A DNA stretch of 64,000 nucleotides from Microbulbifer sp. MI-G (GCF_030440425.1 NZ_CP098023.1:2097501-2161500), one strand, 5' to 3'. Shown: positions 27,818-37,396, counted from the first letter of the stretch. Notes: generated from the sequence alone by a model not told the origin. Numbers and translations: made by a program.

Positions 27818-29533
27818 ATGAGACGTATATTTCACAAAGTACTCATCGCGCTATGTTTAAGCCCGATACTAGGGAGTTTACCGGCTTCCGTTGCTTTCGA
27901 CCGTGTAAACGGGGAGGGTTTCGCCAGTCGCTCACCGGTATTAGCCAGTCGTGGGATGGCGGCCACCAGTCAACCCCTAGCGACACAGATAGCACTTGAC
28001 ATCCTCAAACGCGGTGGCAGCGCGGTGGACGCAGCGATTGCCGCCAATGCAGCTCAGGGCCTGATGGAGCCCACAGGGTGTGGTATCGGGGGCGATCTGT
28101 TCGCACTGGTGTGGAGTGCGAAAGATAAGAAACTCTACGGGCTCAATGCCAGCGGTCGTTCGCCACTCTCTCTCCCATTCGAATATTTTGCCAATAATGG
28201 TCACAATAAGATTCCCTCTTATGGGCCTTTACCGGTCTCGGTCCCTGGGGCCGTCTCGGGTTGGTTCCAGCTCCATCAACGGTTTGGGCAATTACCGATG
28301 GATGAAATTCTGGCACCTGCAATCGACTACGCAGAACAAGGGTTTCCCGTAACTCAACTGGTGGCTTACTACTGGAACAGGTCAGTACCGCGACTGCAGT
28401 CTTACCCCGGTTTTCGCGAGACATTTATGCCCAATGGCAGAGCGCCACAGGAAGGTGAGGTGTTTCGCAATCCCCGCCTTGCAAAGACCTACCGTCGTAT
28501 TGCAAAAGGGGGTCGGGATGCTTTCTACAAGGGCGATATTGCTCGCGAAATTGCCGCCTATGTGAAAAATCAAGGAGGCTTCCTCAGTTACGAAGACATG
28601 ACAGCTCATCGTTCAGAGTGGGTTGAGCCGGTCTCTACCAACTATCGGGGTTACGATTTATGGGAGTTGCCGCCCAATGGTCAGGGCATAGCGGCATTGC
28701 AGATTTTGAATATCCTGGAAGGGTATGATCTGGCTGCCATGGGCAGAAACAGTGCTGGCTATCTGCACTTATTTGCGGAGGCCAAGAAGCTGGCGTTCGA
28801 GGATAGAGCTAATTATTACGCAGACCCTGCATTCAATCGCCTGCCGGTACAGCAGCTGATCTCCAAGGAGTATGCCACCGAGCGGCGCAAGCTCATCAAT
28901 CTTGAGAGCGCTTCCAAACGTTACGATGCCGGTAATCTTGCCCTGAGGCACGGCGATACCATCTATCTTACTGTCGCTGATGAAGATGGCAATATGGTGT
29001 CGTTGATTCAGAGTAACTATCGCGGTATGGGTTCTGGTATGACGCCGGGGGAGTTGGGATTTATTCTTCAGGATCGCGGCGAGATGTTCAGTCTCAAGGA
29101 GGGACACTACAATCAGTATCAGCCCGGCAAACGCCCTTTTCACACAATCATCCCGGCGTTTGTGACCAAAGACGGTAAGCCACTGATGAGTTTTGGTGTG
29201 ATGGGTGGGCCCACCCAGCCGCAGATGCATGCCCAGATCATGATCAATATGATTGACTTTGGCCTCAATGTGCAGGAAGCAGGGGATGCACCCCGTATCC
29301 TCCACAGTGGTTCCAGCCAGCCTACAGATGAGAGGATGCTCGAAGGAGGCTACCTGAGTCTCGAAGATGGATTCCCTCTGGAAACGCGCCGCAAGCTGGT
29401 ACAGATGGGACATCAGCTGCGCTTTGAAAGCGGCCCTTATGGCGGCTACCAGGCCATTTTGCGCGATGAAGAGCAGGGTGTTTACTGGGGGGCCTCTGAG
29501 AGTCGCAAGGACGGCCAGGTGGCAGGATATTGA
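27818..29533 (+). CDS. ggt: Gamma-glutamyltransferase (gamma-glutamyl hydrolase)
   Basis: A 571-residue N-terminal-nucleophile hydrolase exported to the periplasm (signal peptide in residues 1-26). It cleaves gamma-glutamyl bonds such as that of glutathione. The large-subunit region has GGSAVDAAIAANAAQGLMEP and GCGIGGDLFAL. The self-processing site is Thr381 in RHGDTIYLTVADEDGN, which becomes the catalytic residue of the small subunit. GVMGGPTQPQMHAQI near the end forms the oxyanion region. Length fits the family. It is convergent with the TonB receptor gene at 29717. Confidence 0.93.
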   Translation: MRRIFHKVLIALCLSPILGSLPASVAFDRVNGEGFASRSPVLASRGMAATSQPLATQIALDILKRGGSAVDAAIAANAAQGLMEPTGCGIGGDLFALVWSAKDKKLYGLNASGRSPLSLPFEYFANNGHNKIPSYGPLPVSVPGAVSGWFQLHQRFGQLPMDEILAPAIDYAEQGFPVTQLVAYYWNRSVPRLQSYPGFRETFMPNGRAPQEGEVFRNPRLAKTYRRIAKGGRDAFYKGDIAREIAAYVKNQGGFLSYEDMTAHRSEWVEPVSTNYRGYDLWELPPNGQGIAALQILNILEGYDLAAMGRNSAGYLHLFAEAKKLAFEDRANYYADPAFNRLPVQQLISKEYATERRKLINLESASKRYDAGNLALRHGDTIYLTVADEDGNMVSLIQSNYRGMGSGMTPGELGFILQDRGEMFSLKEGHYNQYQPGKRPFHTIIPAFVTKDGKPLMSFGVMGGPTQPQMHAQIMINMIDFGLNVQEAGDAPRILHSGSSQPTDERMLEGGYLSLEDGFPLETRRKLVQMGHQLRFESGPYGGYQAILRDEEQGVYWGASESRKDGQVAGY

Positions 29534-29686
29534 GAGTCCGCCCTGCAGCAGGGAGGGCCAGCGAGTATTTGGTGAGAGCTGGCGCAATTCCTCGCCTTCA
29601 ATAATTCCCAATCAGTTGCGGGCGACAAATAGTGCGCTATTTACAACACAGGATCTGCAAAAAGGCAGAGGGTAGATTTGCCTTAG

Positions 29687-29704
29687 GGGAACCGTAGGGT
29701 TCCC
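29687..29704 (-). terminator. Short stem-loop between convergent ggt and receptor genes
   Basis: GGGAACC (29687-29693) pairs with GGTTCCC (29698-29704) with a 4-base loop, 13 bases beyond the receptor stop codon on the minus strand. Short and without a clean T-run, so tentative. Confidence 0.35.
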
Positions 29705-29716
29705 GCTTTGCAAAAT

Positions 29717-32200
29717 TCAGAAGTTGTAGCGCATCTCAGCACCATAAGTACGTGGTTCGAAAACACTCGTATAGGGTGTGCCAAACACATCCAGTGTGCG
29801 ACCGCTGGGAATAGCTGCGCGTTCGTTGTCGAACAGGTTTCGAACCCACAATGCCAGCATGTAGCTGCCGCTGTCGCTCTGCCATGACAGTCGGCCGTTA
29901 AGGCGCTGATCATCCTCGCCGACACCCTCGATAGTATTGAAACTGGCCAGATAGCCTGGCGCCAGTTCGTCGCTGTTCTCTGCGTAGATGTAATCCATAT
30001 GGAATTGTATTGATCCCATGGGTACCGTCGGTGCCCAGTCCATGCTCAGGGTATAGGCGGTGTTGGCGGTGGACTTGTCCCGATCCTGTTGCAGTTTGCC
30101 CTCGGCATCGTAGAAGGGGTTCCACTGGGATACCTGGTCGCGGATTGTCGTCACCAGGCCCAGGCGCAGTGTGTCAATGGGCAGCCAGTCAACGGTGATT
30201 TCGAAACCGTTAAATTGCTGGTCACCGTTGATCACCCGCGGCAGGGCGTTGGCGGAGCCTGGCGGTTTGCTCTCGACACTGCGCTGACGGTTGTCGATAG
30301 CCATATCGAAATAGCTGAGCTGTACGCGCAGGCTGTCGAGCAGATCGCCTTTCACACCCAATTCAATATTGTCCACTTCCTCCGGCTCGATCGGTGTATC
30401 GGCGGTGATCAGGTTGAGTGAATCGAAACCACCTGACTTATAGCCGCTTGAATAGGACAAAAATGCCATCGCCCGCTCATTAAAGTGAAATTGTCCCACC
30501 AGGCGGCCGGTGGTTGCATGCCACTCGTTGCTGGCTTCGCGCAGGCCCTCTCCCACGTTATAGTTATCCGCAGTGGAGAAAATCACTTCCTCCACTCCTG
30601 GGCGCGAATCGCCAAAACTGGTGCCGGGTGTCAACCAGGTAAAGGATTTCTCATCGGTACTGTAGCGCAGGCCGGCGAGTAGATTGATTGTATCGGTGAC
30701 GGCGTAATCCAGATCGAAATAGACGCCGTGATTGGTAAAGTTGCCGGTATTGTCCACCCGCTCTACCCAGTCCCGACCAGTGTAGTCCGGGCCAAACAGC
30801 ATACCGGTGCCGAGTAGGTTATAGGCGATCATATCGTATGTTTCGCTGGTCTGGGGTAGGGCGGATCCGGTGACCAGCGTAGTGAAGGTGGCCCAGTCGC
30901 CCGGTTCCCACAAATGATCAATGCTGTCAAGCGCTGCCAGTGCCTGGGCTGCGGCTATATCACCGATACCACCATCGCCCGGGTATCCGCCCACCGATAG
31001 TGCAGCGCCACTGGCGATCTGTCCGCGTAAAGTCGGATCATTGACGACATCAGTGGTCACCAGTCGTGTCACCGAACTGGCAGTGGCAGTGACGATGGTG
31101 CTCTGAAAAATATCCTCGCGAGAATAATTGGCCCCCATGACTGCAACCAAGCGCTCTCCGGTAAAATTCACCTGTAGCTCGTGGTAGGTGATATCGGAAT
31201 CGAAAATATTGTTGGTATCCAGGTAACGACTGGGATCGGCGGTGCCATCCTCCTCTTCGCGGTTATAGGTTTCCCATTGGCGATAACTGGATACCCATTT
31301 GAGGCTCCAGTCTTCATTGAAATTGTGCTCCAACTTGGCGTTGACCGCGAACATGGAGCGGGTCTCGCCGCCGTCCATCACATCATTTTCCACCTTGCCG
31401 GCAAAGGGATCGGTGCCGTAGCCATATGGACTGACGCCGATGGCCTGGCGCGGGGCATTGTCCACTTCGTCCCAGTCATAGGCGAGCTGTGCGGTGGTGC
31501 TATTACTCATTTCCCAGCGGGCTGCCAAGCGCCCGGTAAGAATATTCTCCGCCCCCGAATCAATACCGCCGGGGTAAACGTTACTCACAAAGCCGTCTCG
31601 CTGATAACGCATCAAATTGCCACGTACGAATAGCTTGTCGGTCACCGTCGTGTTGATCATACCCTCCAGCTGCTGCAGGCCGTAATTGCCAAAGTGTGCT
31701 GATAAAAAAGCATCGAAATCATCTTGCGGTGGGTTCGGCACCATATTGACCATGCCGGCAGCCGCATTGCGACCGAACAATGTGCCCTGCGGCCCTTTCA
31801 GGACTTCCACCCGCTGCATATCAGCAAAAGCCATAGACGTGGCCGGGCTTGGCACATAGGCGTCGTCGTAGAAAACGGCTACCGATGGGTCGCCGCCAGC
31901 ACTGATGCTCGGGCTGCTAACACCGCGGATACTCAGTGTCGATTGGGTAATGCCGGATCCGGCCTCAAAACCGGGGATGTAATCAGCCATATCACTCAAC
32001 GTGAGTGCAATGGTGTTGTCTATGTCTTCGCTGGAAAAGGTGTCCACGGTAACCGGGACTTCCAACATATTTTGTTCGCGCTTCTGGGCGCTGACGGTAA
32101 CCTCTTCTAGGGCCAGCTCTTCACCCAGGGCATATGGCCCACTGGCGATGGCAAAAGCTATCGCCAGTGGGCCACATCCGAACGGGTTGGGTTTGCTCAT
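29717..32200 (-). CDS. TonB-dependent outer-membrane receptor
   Basis: An 827-residue receptor. After a signal peptide (LAIAFAIASGPYALG) come the TonB-box-like EVTVSAQKREQNM, the plug (TLSIRGVSSPSISAGGDPSV, RVEVLKGPQGTLFGRNAAAG) and a barrel ending in MRYNF. The ATG at 32200 is preceded by GGAGAG and gives a normal signal peptide; the open frame continues to 32242. It is the second receptor of the catabolic half of the window and is convergent with ggt. Substrate unknown; size and plug resemble receptors for oligosaccharides or aromatic ligands rather than siderophore-specific ones, but this is weak inference. Confidence 0.92.
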   Translation of the reverse strand: MSKPNPFGCGPLAIAFAIASGPYALGEELALEEVTVSAQKREQNMLEVPVTVDTFSSEDIDNTIALTLSDMADYIPGFEAGSGITQSTLSIRGVSSPSISAGGDPSVAVFYDDAYVPSPATSMAFADMQRVEVLKGPQGTLFGRNAAAGMVNMVPNPPQDDFDAFLSAHFGNYGLQQLEGMINTTVTDKLFVRGNLMRYQRDGFVSNVYPGGIDSGAENILTGRLAARWEMSNSTTAQLAYDWDEVDNAPRQAIGVSPYGYGTDPFAGKVENDVMDGGETRSMFAVNAKLEHNFNEDWSLKWVSSYRQWETYNREEEDGTADPSRYLDTNNIFDSDITYHELQVNFTGERLVAVMGANYSREDIFQSTIVTATASSVTRLVTTDVVNDPTLRGQIASGAALSVGGYPGDGGIGDIAAAQALAALDSIDHLWEPGDWATFTTLVTGSALPQTSETYDMIAYNLLGTGMLFGPDYTGRDWVERVDNTGNFTNHGVYFDLDYAVTDTINLLAGLRYSTDEKSFTWLTPGTSFGDSRPGVEEVIFSTADNYNVGEGLREASNEWHATTGRLVGQFHFNERAMAFLSYSSGYKSGGFDSLNLITADTPIEPEEVDNIELGVKGDLLDSLRVQLSYFDMAIDNRQRSVESKPPGSANALPRVINGDQQFNGFEITVDWLPIDTLRLGLVTTIRDQVSQWNPFYDAEGKLQQDRDKSTANTAYTLSMDWAPTVPMGSIQFHMDYIYAENSDELAPGYLASFNTIEGVGEDDQRLNGRLSWQSDSGSYMLALWVRNLFDNERAAIPSGRTLDVFGTPYTSVFEPRTYGAEMRYNF

Positions 32201-33019
32201 TGATCTCTCCAGTGATTTGTTGTTATACCGGCTCATGGCCATAGGTGGAGAACCTCAAATGAATAATGCTTGCCGATGTCAATCTGATACATATCCCAGG
32301 TATTAACAGCGGTTCACTAATATTTTCTCCGCATTTATATCCTTAGCGCTTTGGCTTGAAGTTGTCATGATCGTCTAAAAGGGCTTTCTTTGTCCAGTAA
32401 TTCCTAGATATAACTCAGAATCACTACGCATCACAATAAGTCCGGCAGCATTGATTGTCCGTATAGTAAGGAATGTTATGCTTTTATTGTAGATTGGCTT
32501 GATCGATAAAAGTGATTGCAATGTGCGCTTTTTGAGTGCAGGTCATTACGGATGATGTGGGTATTGTGCTGGAAACTTTAGGTCTTTAAATTTCTATTTT
32601 CTTTATTTTTTAAACATATCACCGAATGAAAGAAAATCAAAAAAATTTACTCATGATGGCTGGATTTGTTTGTGCAGGACCTATCCGGCTATGTCCAAAT
32701 TATTACAGTTAATATCAGCAATAAAGATTGCTGGATTTTCATGAGAGAGTGCAAGATTCTCGTCAGATAGTGAGGAGCAGTTCACGGAATAATATTATCT
32801 TAAAGGCAATGCTTAATATGTGGCATTGATTTTCTAAAGTGCGTTTTTTGACGCTTTATTTTGTGATCCACCTTGGTGCCAATTAGTATTGACTGATTCC
32901 GCTATATTGGTATTTGGCTAGAAATATTAAAGCAGCTTCATGCAATACAATTCATTTATTTATTTTAAAATATTTAAATAGAGAGATTGCAACTTTTGAA
33001 TGTCCCTTGGAGAATAAAA
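32201..33019. other. AT-rich non-coding region at the edge of the accessory segment
   Basis: About 820 bp with no supportable gene. Base composition changes visibly from GC-rich on the left to A/T-rich (many TTTAAA, ATTTATT tracts around 32590 and 32950), and it stays so in the genes that follow. It must hold the promoter of the adenylation gene, and probably the receptor promoter; no box could be assigned with confidence. Confidence 0.5.
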
Positions 33020-34660
33020 GTGGAAATAATAAATCTCGATATCCGAGACAATTTAGAAATTTCAGAGCAGCCTATTGAAGTTATTAAGGAAAATAGTCAA
33101 TTTGATAAAAAAGCTTTGAATAATCTTTCAAAAACAGATCAGGTTAAGTTTGAAGCGTATGGTAAAGGGCCGGAAGTGAGCATTCCATATCAAATGATAC
33201 ATCAGGTTATTGAGTGTCAGGCTTTGAAGCAGCAAACTGCTGTTGCTGTAATACATAAGCACCTAAAGATAACTTATGGAGAGTTGAATCGACAAGCAAA
33301 TTGCATTGCAGAAAAGTTGACTAAATTAGGAGTGGGTCCTGGTGATAATGTTGGTTTGTTTCTGGAGCGGTCGATTTCTATGGTAGTTGGTATCCTTGGG
33401 ATATTAAAAACCGGAGCCGCTTATGTTCCTCAAGATGTTAGAATCACTCCAAAGTCAACACTGTTGAAGGTTATGGAAATAGCCAAAATCAAGGTGAATT
33501 TGACCCTATCACATCTGATCGAAAAAATACCATTCTCATACAATCAGATGGTTCTAACTATTGATGATATGGACAGGATCTCTAATAAATGGAAAATCAG
33601 AAGCTCAGTGAAAAAGTGTGAGAGAAAATTTAATCCTAATACTAACTGTTTTATTCTTTTTACTTCTGGCACCACTGGTACTCCTAATGGTGTTCAGGTT
33701 ACTCATGATAATGTGTGTAATATCCTACTGTCAAAACCAGGCAGTTTAGGAATTAAACCGGGCTATAAAGTATCACAATTATTGAACATCGCCTTTGATA
33801 TGGCAGCGTGGGAGATACTGGGTTGCCTGGCCCACGGGGGTACTTTGATGATTAGGGGTAGCGATTTTACAGAAGTTGCTCGACAGTGTGATGTGATCAT
33901 TGCCACGCCAAGTATTCTGGCAAAAATTGATTCCTCTCTCTGTAATTCAACAAGAACCGTAGCAGTGGCAGGAGAACCGTGTCCAAAACCTCTTGTTGAG
34001 CAATGGGCGACCAAGTGTCAATTTATCAATAGCTACGGACCAACAGAAACCACCATTATTAATACGGCACAGCCTTATTTTTCTTGCCCTTACTCACTTA
34101 CTGTAGGTAAACCGACACCCAATAACACGGTGTACTTGCTTGATGAAAATCTTCAACCCTGTACGGTCGGTAGCATAGGAGAAATCTGGGCTGGCGGAAA
34201 AGGCGTTACAGCCGGCTATATTAATAATAATGAATTGACCAGGGAGCGATTTCAGCCGGATCCATTCATCGCAAATGGTGGAATGATGTTTAGAACACGT
34301 GATCTGGGACGTTGGAGTGAAAATGGTGAGCTGGAACATTGGGGGCGAACAGATGACCAGGTAAAGATAAAAGGTTTTCGGGTCGAACTTGATTCAATTT
34401 CTACTGTTACTGAATCTGTTAAAGGATGCCAGCAAGCGGTAACACTGAAGGTAAGTAATGAAAAGTTGGTGACATTTGTCACTCCTAAGAATGTAGATAC
34501 TCAACGCTGTATGGACACCATTGGTGCAACACTGCCATATTACTGTTTACCTTATACTATTGTTGCCCTTTCCGAGTTTCCAATGACAGACAGGGGTAAA
34601 ATTGATAAACAGGCATTACGGGCTCAGATTCAAGCAAAAGTGGTGAGTCATTATTCGTGA
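33020..34660 (+). CDS. Stand-alone NRPS-type adenylation (AMP-binding) protein
   Basis: A protein of 546 residues consisting of one amino-acid-adenylation-type domain. Core motifs: A3-like FTSGTTGTPNGV, A4-like FDMAAWE (with the aspartate that usually contacts an alpha-amino group), A5 SYGPTETT, A7 FRTRDLGRW, A8 GRTDDQVKIKGFRVEL and A10 TDRGKIDKQAL with the catalytic lysine. No carrier or condensation domain follows. The usual lysine of A3 (PKG) is asparagine. About 80 N-terminal residues precede the domain. I prefer GTG 33020, which follows GGAG (33009-33012); a TTG at 32987 is possible. It ends 21 bases before the TmpA-like gene, its likely partner. Confidence 0.85.
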   Translation: MEIINLDIRDNLEISEQPIEVIKENSQFDKKALNNLSKTDQVKFEAYGKGPEVSIPYQMIHQVIECQALKQQTAVAVIHKHLKITYGELNRQANCIAEKLTKLGVGPGDNVGLFLERSISMVVGILGILKTGAAYVPQDVRITPKSTLLKVMEIAKIKVNLTLSHLIEKIPFSYNQMVLTIDDMDRISNKWKIRSSVKKCERKFNPNTNCFILFTSGTTGTPNGVQVTHDNVCNILLSKPGSLGIKPGYKVSQLLNIAFDMAAWEILGCLAHGGTLMIRGSDFTEVARQCDVIIATPSILAKIDSSLCNSTRTVAVAGEPCPKPLVEQWATKCQFINSYGPTETTIINTAQPYFSCPYSLTVGKPTPNNTVYLLDENLQPCTVGSIGEIWAGGKGVTAGYINNNELTRERFQPDPFIANGGMMFRTRDLGRWSENGELEHWGRTDDQVKIKGFRVELDSISTVTESVKGCQQAVTLKVSNEKLVTFVTPKNVDTQRCMDTIGATLPYYCLPYTIVALSEFPMTDRGKIDKQALRAQIQAKVVSHYS

Positions 34661-34681
34661 GAAAAGAATAGGAGTGGCACC

Positions 34682-36001
34682 ATGATGGATGCGGTGATAG
34701 AAAAAATAGCTTTAGACGTAAAACCGAGCCTGCTTCGGAAAATCCTGCGACATCGTTACCTTGAACATTATAATCTTCTGTTTCTTTTAGTGTTCGCAGT
34801 GAATGCCGGGATATTTTGGTATGGATTTACTCAGGCAGATTGGTGGTCAAAACAGGGGGATAGTTTGCCGGTACTGCTAGATTTGATTTTGGCTAATTTT
34901 GCAGTTGCTGTCTTGGTGCGGCAACAATATGTGATCAATTTCTTCTTCTGGATTGCAACAAGAGCCCCAGTCAGTTGGCCACTCTGGATTCGATGGCACC
35001 TAGCCAAAGTATATCATTTTGGAGGATTACACAGCGGCGGCGCTGTGGCCGGAACCCTCTGGTATGCTGTTTATTTGACAGCCCTGGTCTACCAGCAAGA
35101 CTATGCGTTGTCAAACACTTCCAACAGCCTTTTGATAGTGGCTTTTTTGCTTATGGCAATACTTATACTGATTGTCGCCATGGCATTGCCATCAGTTCGA
35201 CGGCGTTTCCATAACCATTTTGAGTTGGTACATCGATTTGGCGGCTGGTTAGTACTTATTTTATTTTGGATACAAACTTGCCTGCTTGTCAGTGGTATCT
35301 CCGATCTTATCCAGAGTCCCTCCTTCTGGGGGCTGTGTATTATAACATTCAGTGTGATTCTGCCTTGGTTGCGATTGAAAAAGGTGAAGATTGATATCGA
35401 TTCTCCCTCTTCTCACGTGGCTTTGACTCGTTTTGATCATGGCGTAACCCCTTTTGCAGGCTCTTCCACTGCCATCAGTCGAAATCCTTTGCTGGAGTGG
35501 CATTCATTTGCCAATGTACCCACACCAGGTGAGGATGGATTTCGACTGACAATCTCCCGAGCTGGAGATTGGACAGGCAGATTTATAGATGACAGGCCAA
35601 AACAGGTTTGGACCAAAGGAATCCCAACAGCAGGCGTAGCCAATATTGAAGTGTTGTTCAAGAAAGTGGTATATATAGCCACTGGTAGTGGAATTGGCCC
35701 CTGTTTGCCGCACCTGTTGGCAAAAAAAGTGCCTGCAAGCTTAGTATGGTCAACCCGCAACCCTCGGAAAACCTATGGCAATACGCTCGTTGATGAAGTT
35801 CTGGATGCTGTACCTGATGCTTTGATATGGGATACCAGCAGCCATGGTAAACCCGACCTTGTTAAGTTGGCCCAAAATGCCGTATTGAAAACTGGTGCAG
35901 AAGCGGTTATCTGTATTGCCAATCAACCTTTGACTCAAAAGGTGGTATACGAAGTGGAATTGCAGGGAATCCCTGCTTATGGGGCAATCTGGGATTCTTA
36001 A
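34682..36001 (+). CDS. TmpA-like integral membrane flavoprotein (ferric-reductase-like)
   Basis: A 439-residue protein with about six membrane segments in residues 28-230 followed by a cytosolic ferredoxin-reductase-like part. Histidines in HLAKVYHFGGLHSGG and NHFELVHRFGGW could hold heme or shape the membrane domain. The soluble part shows ISRAGDWTGRFIDDRPKQVW (flavin region) and the nucleotide-binding VVYIATGSGIGPCLPHLL, then VWSTRNPRKTYG. This layout is what I recognise from the TmpA family of fungal membrane flavoproteins and uncharacterised bacterial relatives. The gene follows the adenylation gene by 21 bases with a GGAG ribosome site, so the two form an operon. Reaction unknown; electron transfer to the adenylated or a derived product is possible. 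Confidence 0.75.
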   Translation: MMDAVIEKIALDVKPSLLRKILRHRYLEHYNLLFLLVFAVNAGIFWYGFTQADWWSKQGDSLPVLLDLILANFAVAVLVRQQYVINFFFWIATRAPVSWPLWIRWHLAKVYHFGGLHSGGAVAGTLWYAVYLTALVYQQDYALSNTSNSLLIVAFLLMAILILIVAMALPSVRRRFHNHFELVHRFGGWLVLILFWIQTCLLVSGISDLIQSPSFWGLCIITFSVILPWLRLKKVKIDIDSPSSHVALTRFDHGVTPFAGSSTAISRNPLLEWHSFANVPTPGEDGFRLTISRAGDWTGRFIDDRPKQVWTKGIPTAGVANIEVLFKKVVYIATGSGIGPCLPHLLAKKVPASLVWSTRNPRKTYGNTLVDEVLDAVPDALIWDTSSHGKPDLVKLAQNAVLKTGAEAVICIANQPLTQKVVYEVELQGIPAYGAIWDS

Positions 36002-36084
36002 TATCAATGGGCAAGTGTTGAATTTCTATTCACTTGTTAACAGGATCATTAACCTTTGTCAACCATTGGTGCTGGAGTCAGTCT

Positions 36085-36087
36085 GAT
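36085..36087. repeat. Left target-site duplication GAT
   Basis: The three bases GAT directly before the left inverted repeat are repeated at 37394-37396 directly after the right one; 3 bp is the usual duplication of IS3-family elements. Confidence 0.85.
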
Positions 36088-36126
36088 TGAATCACCCCGA
36101 GTTTGTCGGAGGCAATTTGATTTGAG

Positions 36127-37023
36127 TCATGCCGCTTGGGCAGACTCGGTTTGTTGATAATACAGGTTTTCGTATTCAGCTGGAGGCATATCGCCAATTG
36201 GCCCAAGAATACGGCGATGGTTAAACCAGTCGACCCAGGTCAAGGTTGCATGTTCAACCTCATCCAGCCCTTTCCAGGGACCTGCCCTGTGGATGACCTC
36301 CGCCTTGAATAAACCGTTGATGGTTTCTGCCAGTGCGTTGTCGTAGGAGTCGCCGACACTGCCGACTGACGCCTGAAAACCCGCCTCACTAAGCCGCTCG
36401 GTATATCGAATTGACAGGTACTGACTACCTCGATCACTGTGATGGGTAACGCCACGGGGCTTACCTCGCGCCCAGAGTGCCTGCTCCAGAGCATCAAGCA
36501 CAATGTCGGTTTGAAGGCTCTTTAATACGCGCCAGCCAACAATGTGGCGGGAGAATACGTCGACAACGAATGCGACATAAACAAAACCAGACCAAGTTGC
36601 GACATAGGTTATGTCGGCCACCCAAAGCTGGTTGGGGCGCTCTGCCGTAAACTCGCGATTCACCAGATCCAGCGGCTTATCGACCAGCTCATCCGGGATA
36701 GTCGTAACGCAACGTTTGCCTCTTCGAACACCTTCCAATTGCAGTACCTTCATCAGCCGTTCAACTGTGCAGCGGGCGACCTTTACGTCTTCACGGTTAA
36801 GCTGCTTCCAGACCTTGCGTGCACCATAGACGCGGTGGTTTTCTTCGTAGATCCGCTGGATCTCAGGCTTCAGCTCATCGTCACGTTGAGCGCGCGCACA
36901 GCGTTGCTCTGGATTGGCCTGTAGATGCTTGCAGCGGTAAAAGGTCGACGGTGCAATCGGCAGAACCTCACAGATTGACTCGACACCGTGCGCCTCACGT
37001 TCCTGGTCAATGAATGCCACCAT
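36127..37023 (-). CDS. IS3-family transposase OrfB (DDE integrase core)
   Basis: A 298-residue catalytic subunit. An N-terminal HTH_21-like region (RIYEENHRVYGARKVWKQL) precedes an rve-type core with the three acidic residues in WVADITYV, HHSDRGSQY and NALAETINGLFKAEVI. Its ATG overlaps the orfA stop (TAATG), so it may be made by reinitiation or as a frameshifted OrfAB fusion as in other IS3 elements. Confidence 0.95.
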   Translation of the reverse strand: MVAFIDQEREAHGVESICEVLPIAPSTFYRCKHLQANPEQRCARAQRDDELKPEIQRIYEENHRVYGARKVWKQLNREDVKVARCTVERLMKVLQLEGVRRGKRCVTTIPDELVDKPLDLVNREFTAERPNQLWVADITYVATWSGFVYVAFVVDVFSRHIVGWRVLKSLQTDIVLDALEQALWARGKPRGVTHHSDRGSQYLSIRYTERLSEAGFQASVGSVGDSYDNALAETINGLFKAEVIHRAGPWKGLDEVEHATLTWVDWFNHRRILGPIGDMPPAEYENLYYQQTESAQAA

Positions 37024-37343
37024 TACTTCGGTTTGCGGTCGAGCTCCGCCTGGGCGAAAAAAGCGGCAGCCTTGCGCAAGATCTCGTTAGCGCGCTTCAG
37101 CTCACGGACTTCGCGCTCCAGCTCTTTGAGGCGGGCTGCGTCGCTGCTGGTGGTGCCGGGTTTAGTACCATTGTCGACTTCCATCTTGTTGACCCATGAT
37201 CGTAGGGTCTCGGGTGTGCAGCCGATCTTGGAAGCGATAGATGTGATCGCTGCCCAGCGTGATTGGTGCTCGTGCTCGCCGGTCAACACCATGCGAACTG
37301 CGCGTTCCCGTACTTCGGGGGAGTATCCAGGTCGTTTGCTCAT
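37023..37343 (-). CDS. IS3-family transposase OrfA (helix-turn-helix subunit)
   Basis: A 106-residue HTH_Tnp_1-type protein: [13 protein letters not shown] and [15 protein letters not shown] form the DNA-binding helices, and [20 protein letters not shown] is the leucine-zipper-like coil that precedes the OrfB junction. It begins 50 bp inside the right end of the element. Confidence 0.94.
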   Translation of the reverse strand: MSKRPGYSPEVRERAVRMVLTGEHEHQSRWAAITSIASKIGCTPETLRSWVNKMEVDNGTKPGTTSSDAARLKELEREVRELKRANEILRKAAAFFAQAELDRKPK

Positions 37344-37393
37344 TGGCTAATTCTCTCAAGAAAGTTAGCCTCCGAGAAACCCGGGGTGATTCA

Positions 37394-37396
37394 GAT
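37394..37396. repeat. Right target-site duplication GAT
   Basis: Direct repeat of 36085-36087 flanking the IS3 element. Confidence 0.85.

Larger units (their letters stand above)
36088..37393 (-). mobile_element. Complete IS3-family insertion sequence, 1306 bp
   Basis: Bounded by imperfect terminal inverted repeats of about 28 bp: the left end starts TGAATCACCCCGAGTTTGTC (36088) and the right end, read inward on the minus strand, starts TGAATCACCCCGGGTTTCTC; about three mismatches in 28. It is flanked by GAT direct repeats. It carries orfA and orfB on the minus strand, overlapping as TAATG. Both frames are open and the DDE residues are present, so it is probably active or recent. It separates the adenylation/TmpA-like pair from the downstream lipid-type operon. 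Confidence 0.95.

Noticed and set aside
28769..29611. 280-residue minus-strand open frame opposite ggt
   Set aside because: Antisense to the catalytic region of gamma-glutamyltransferase; no independent support.
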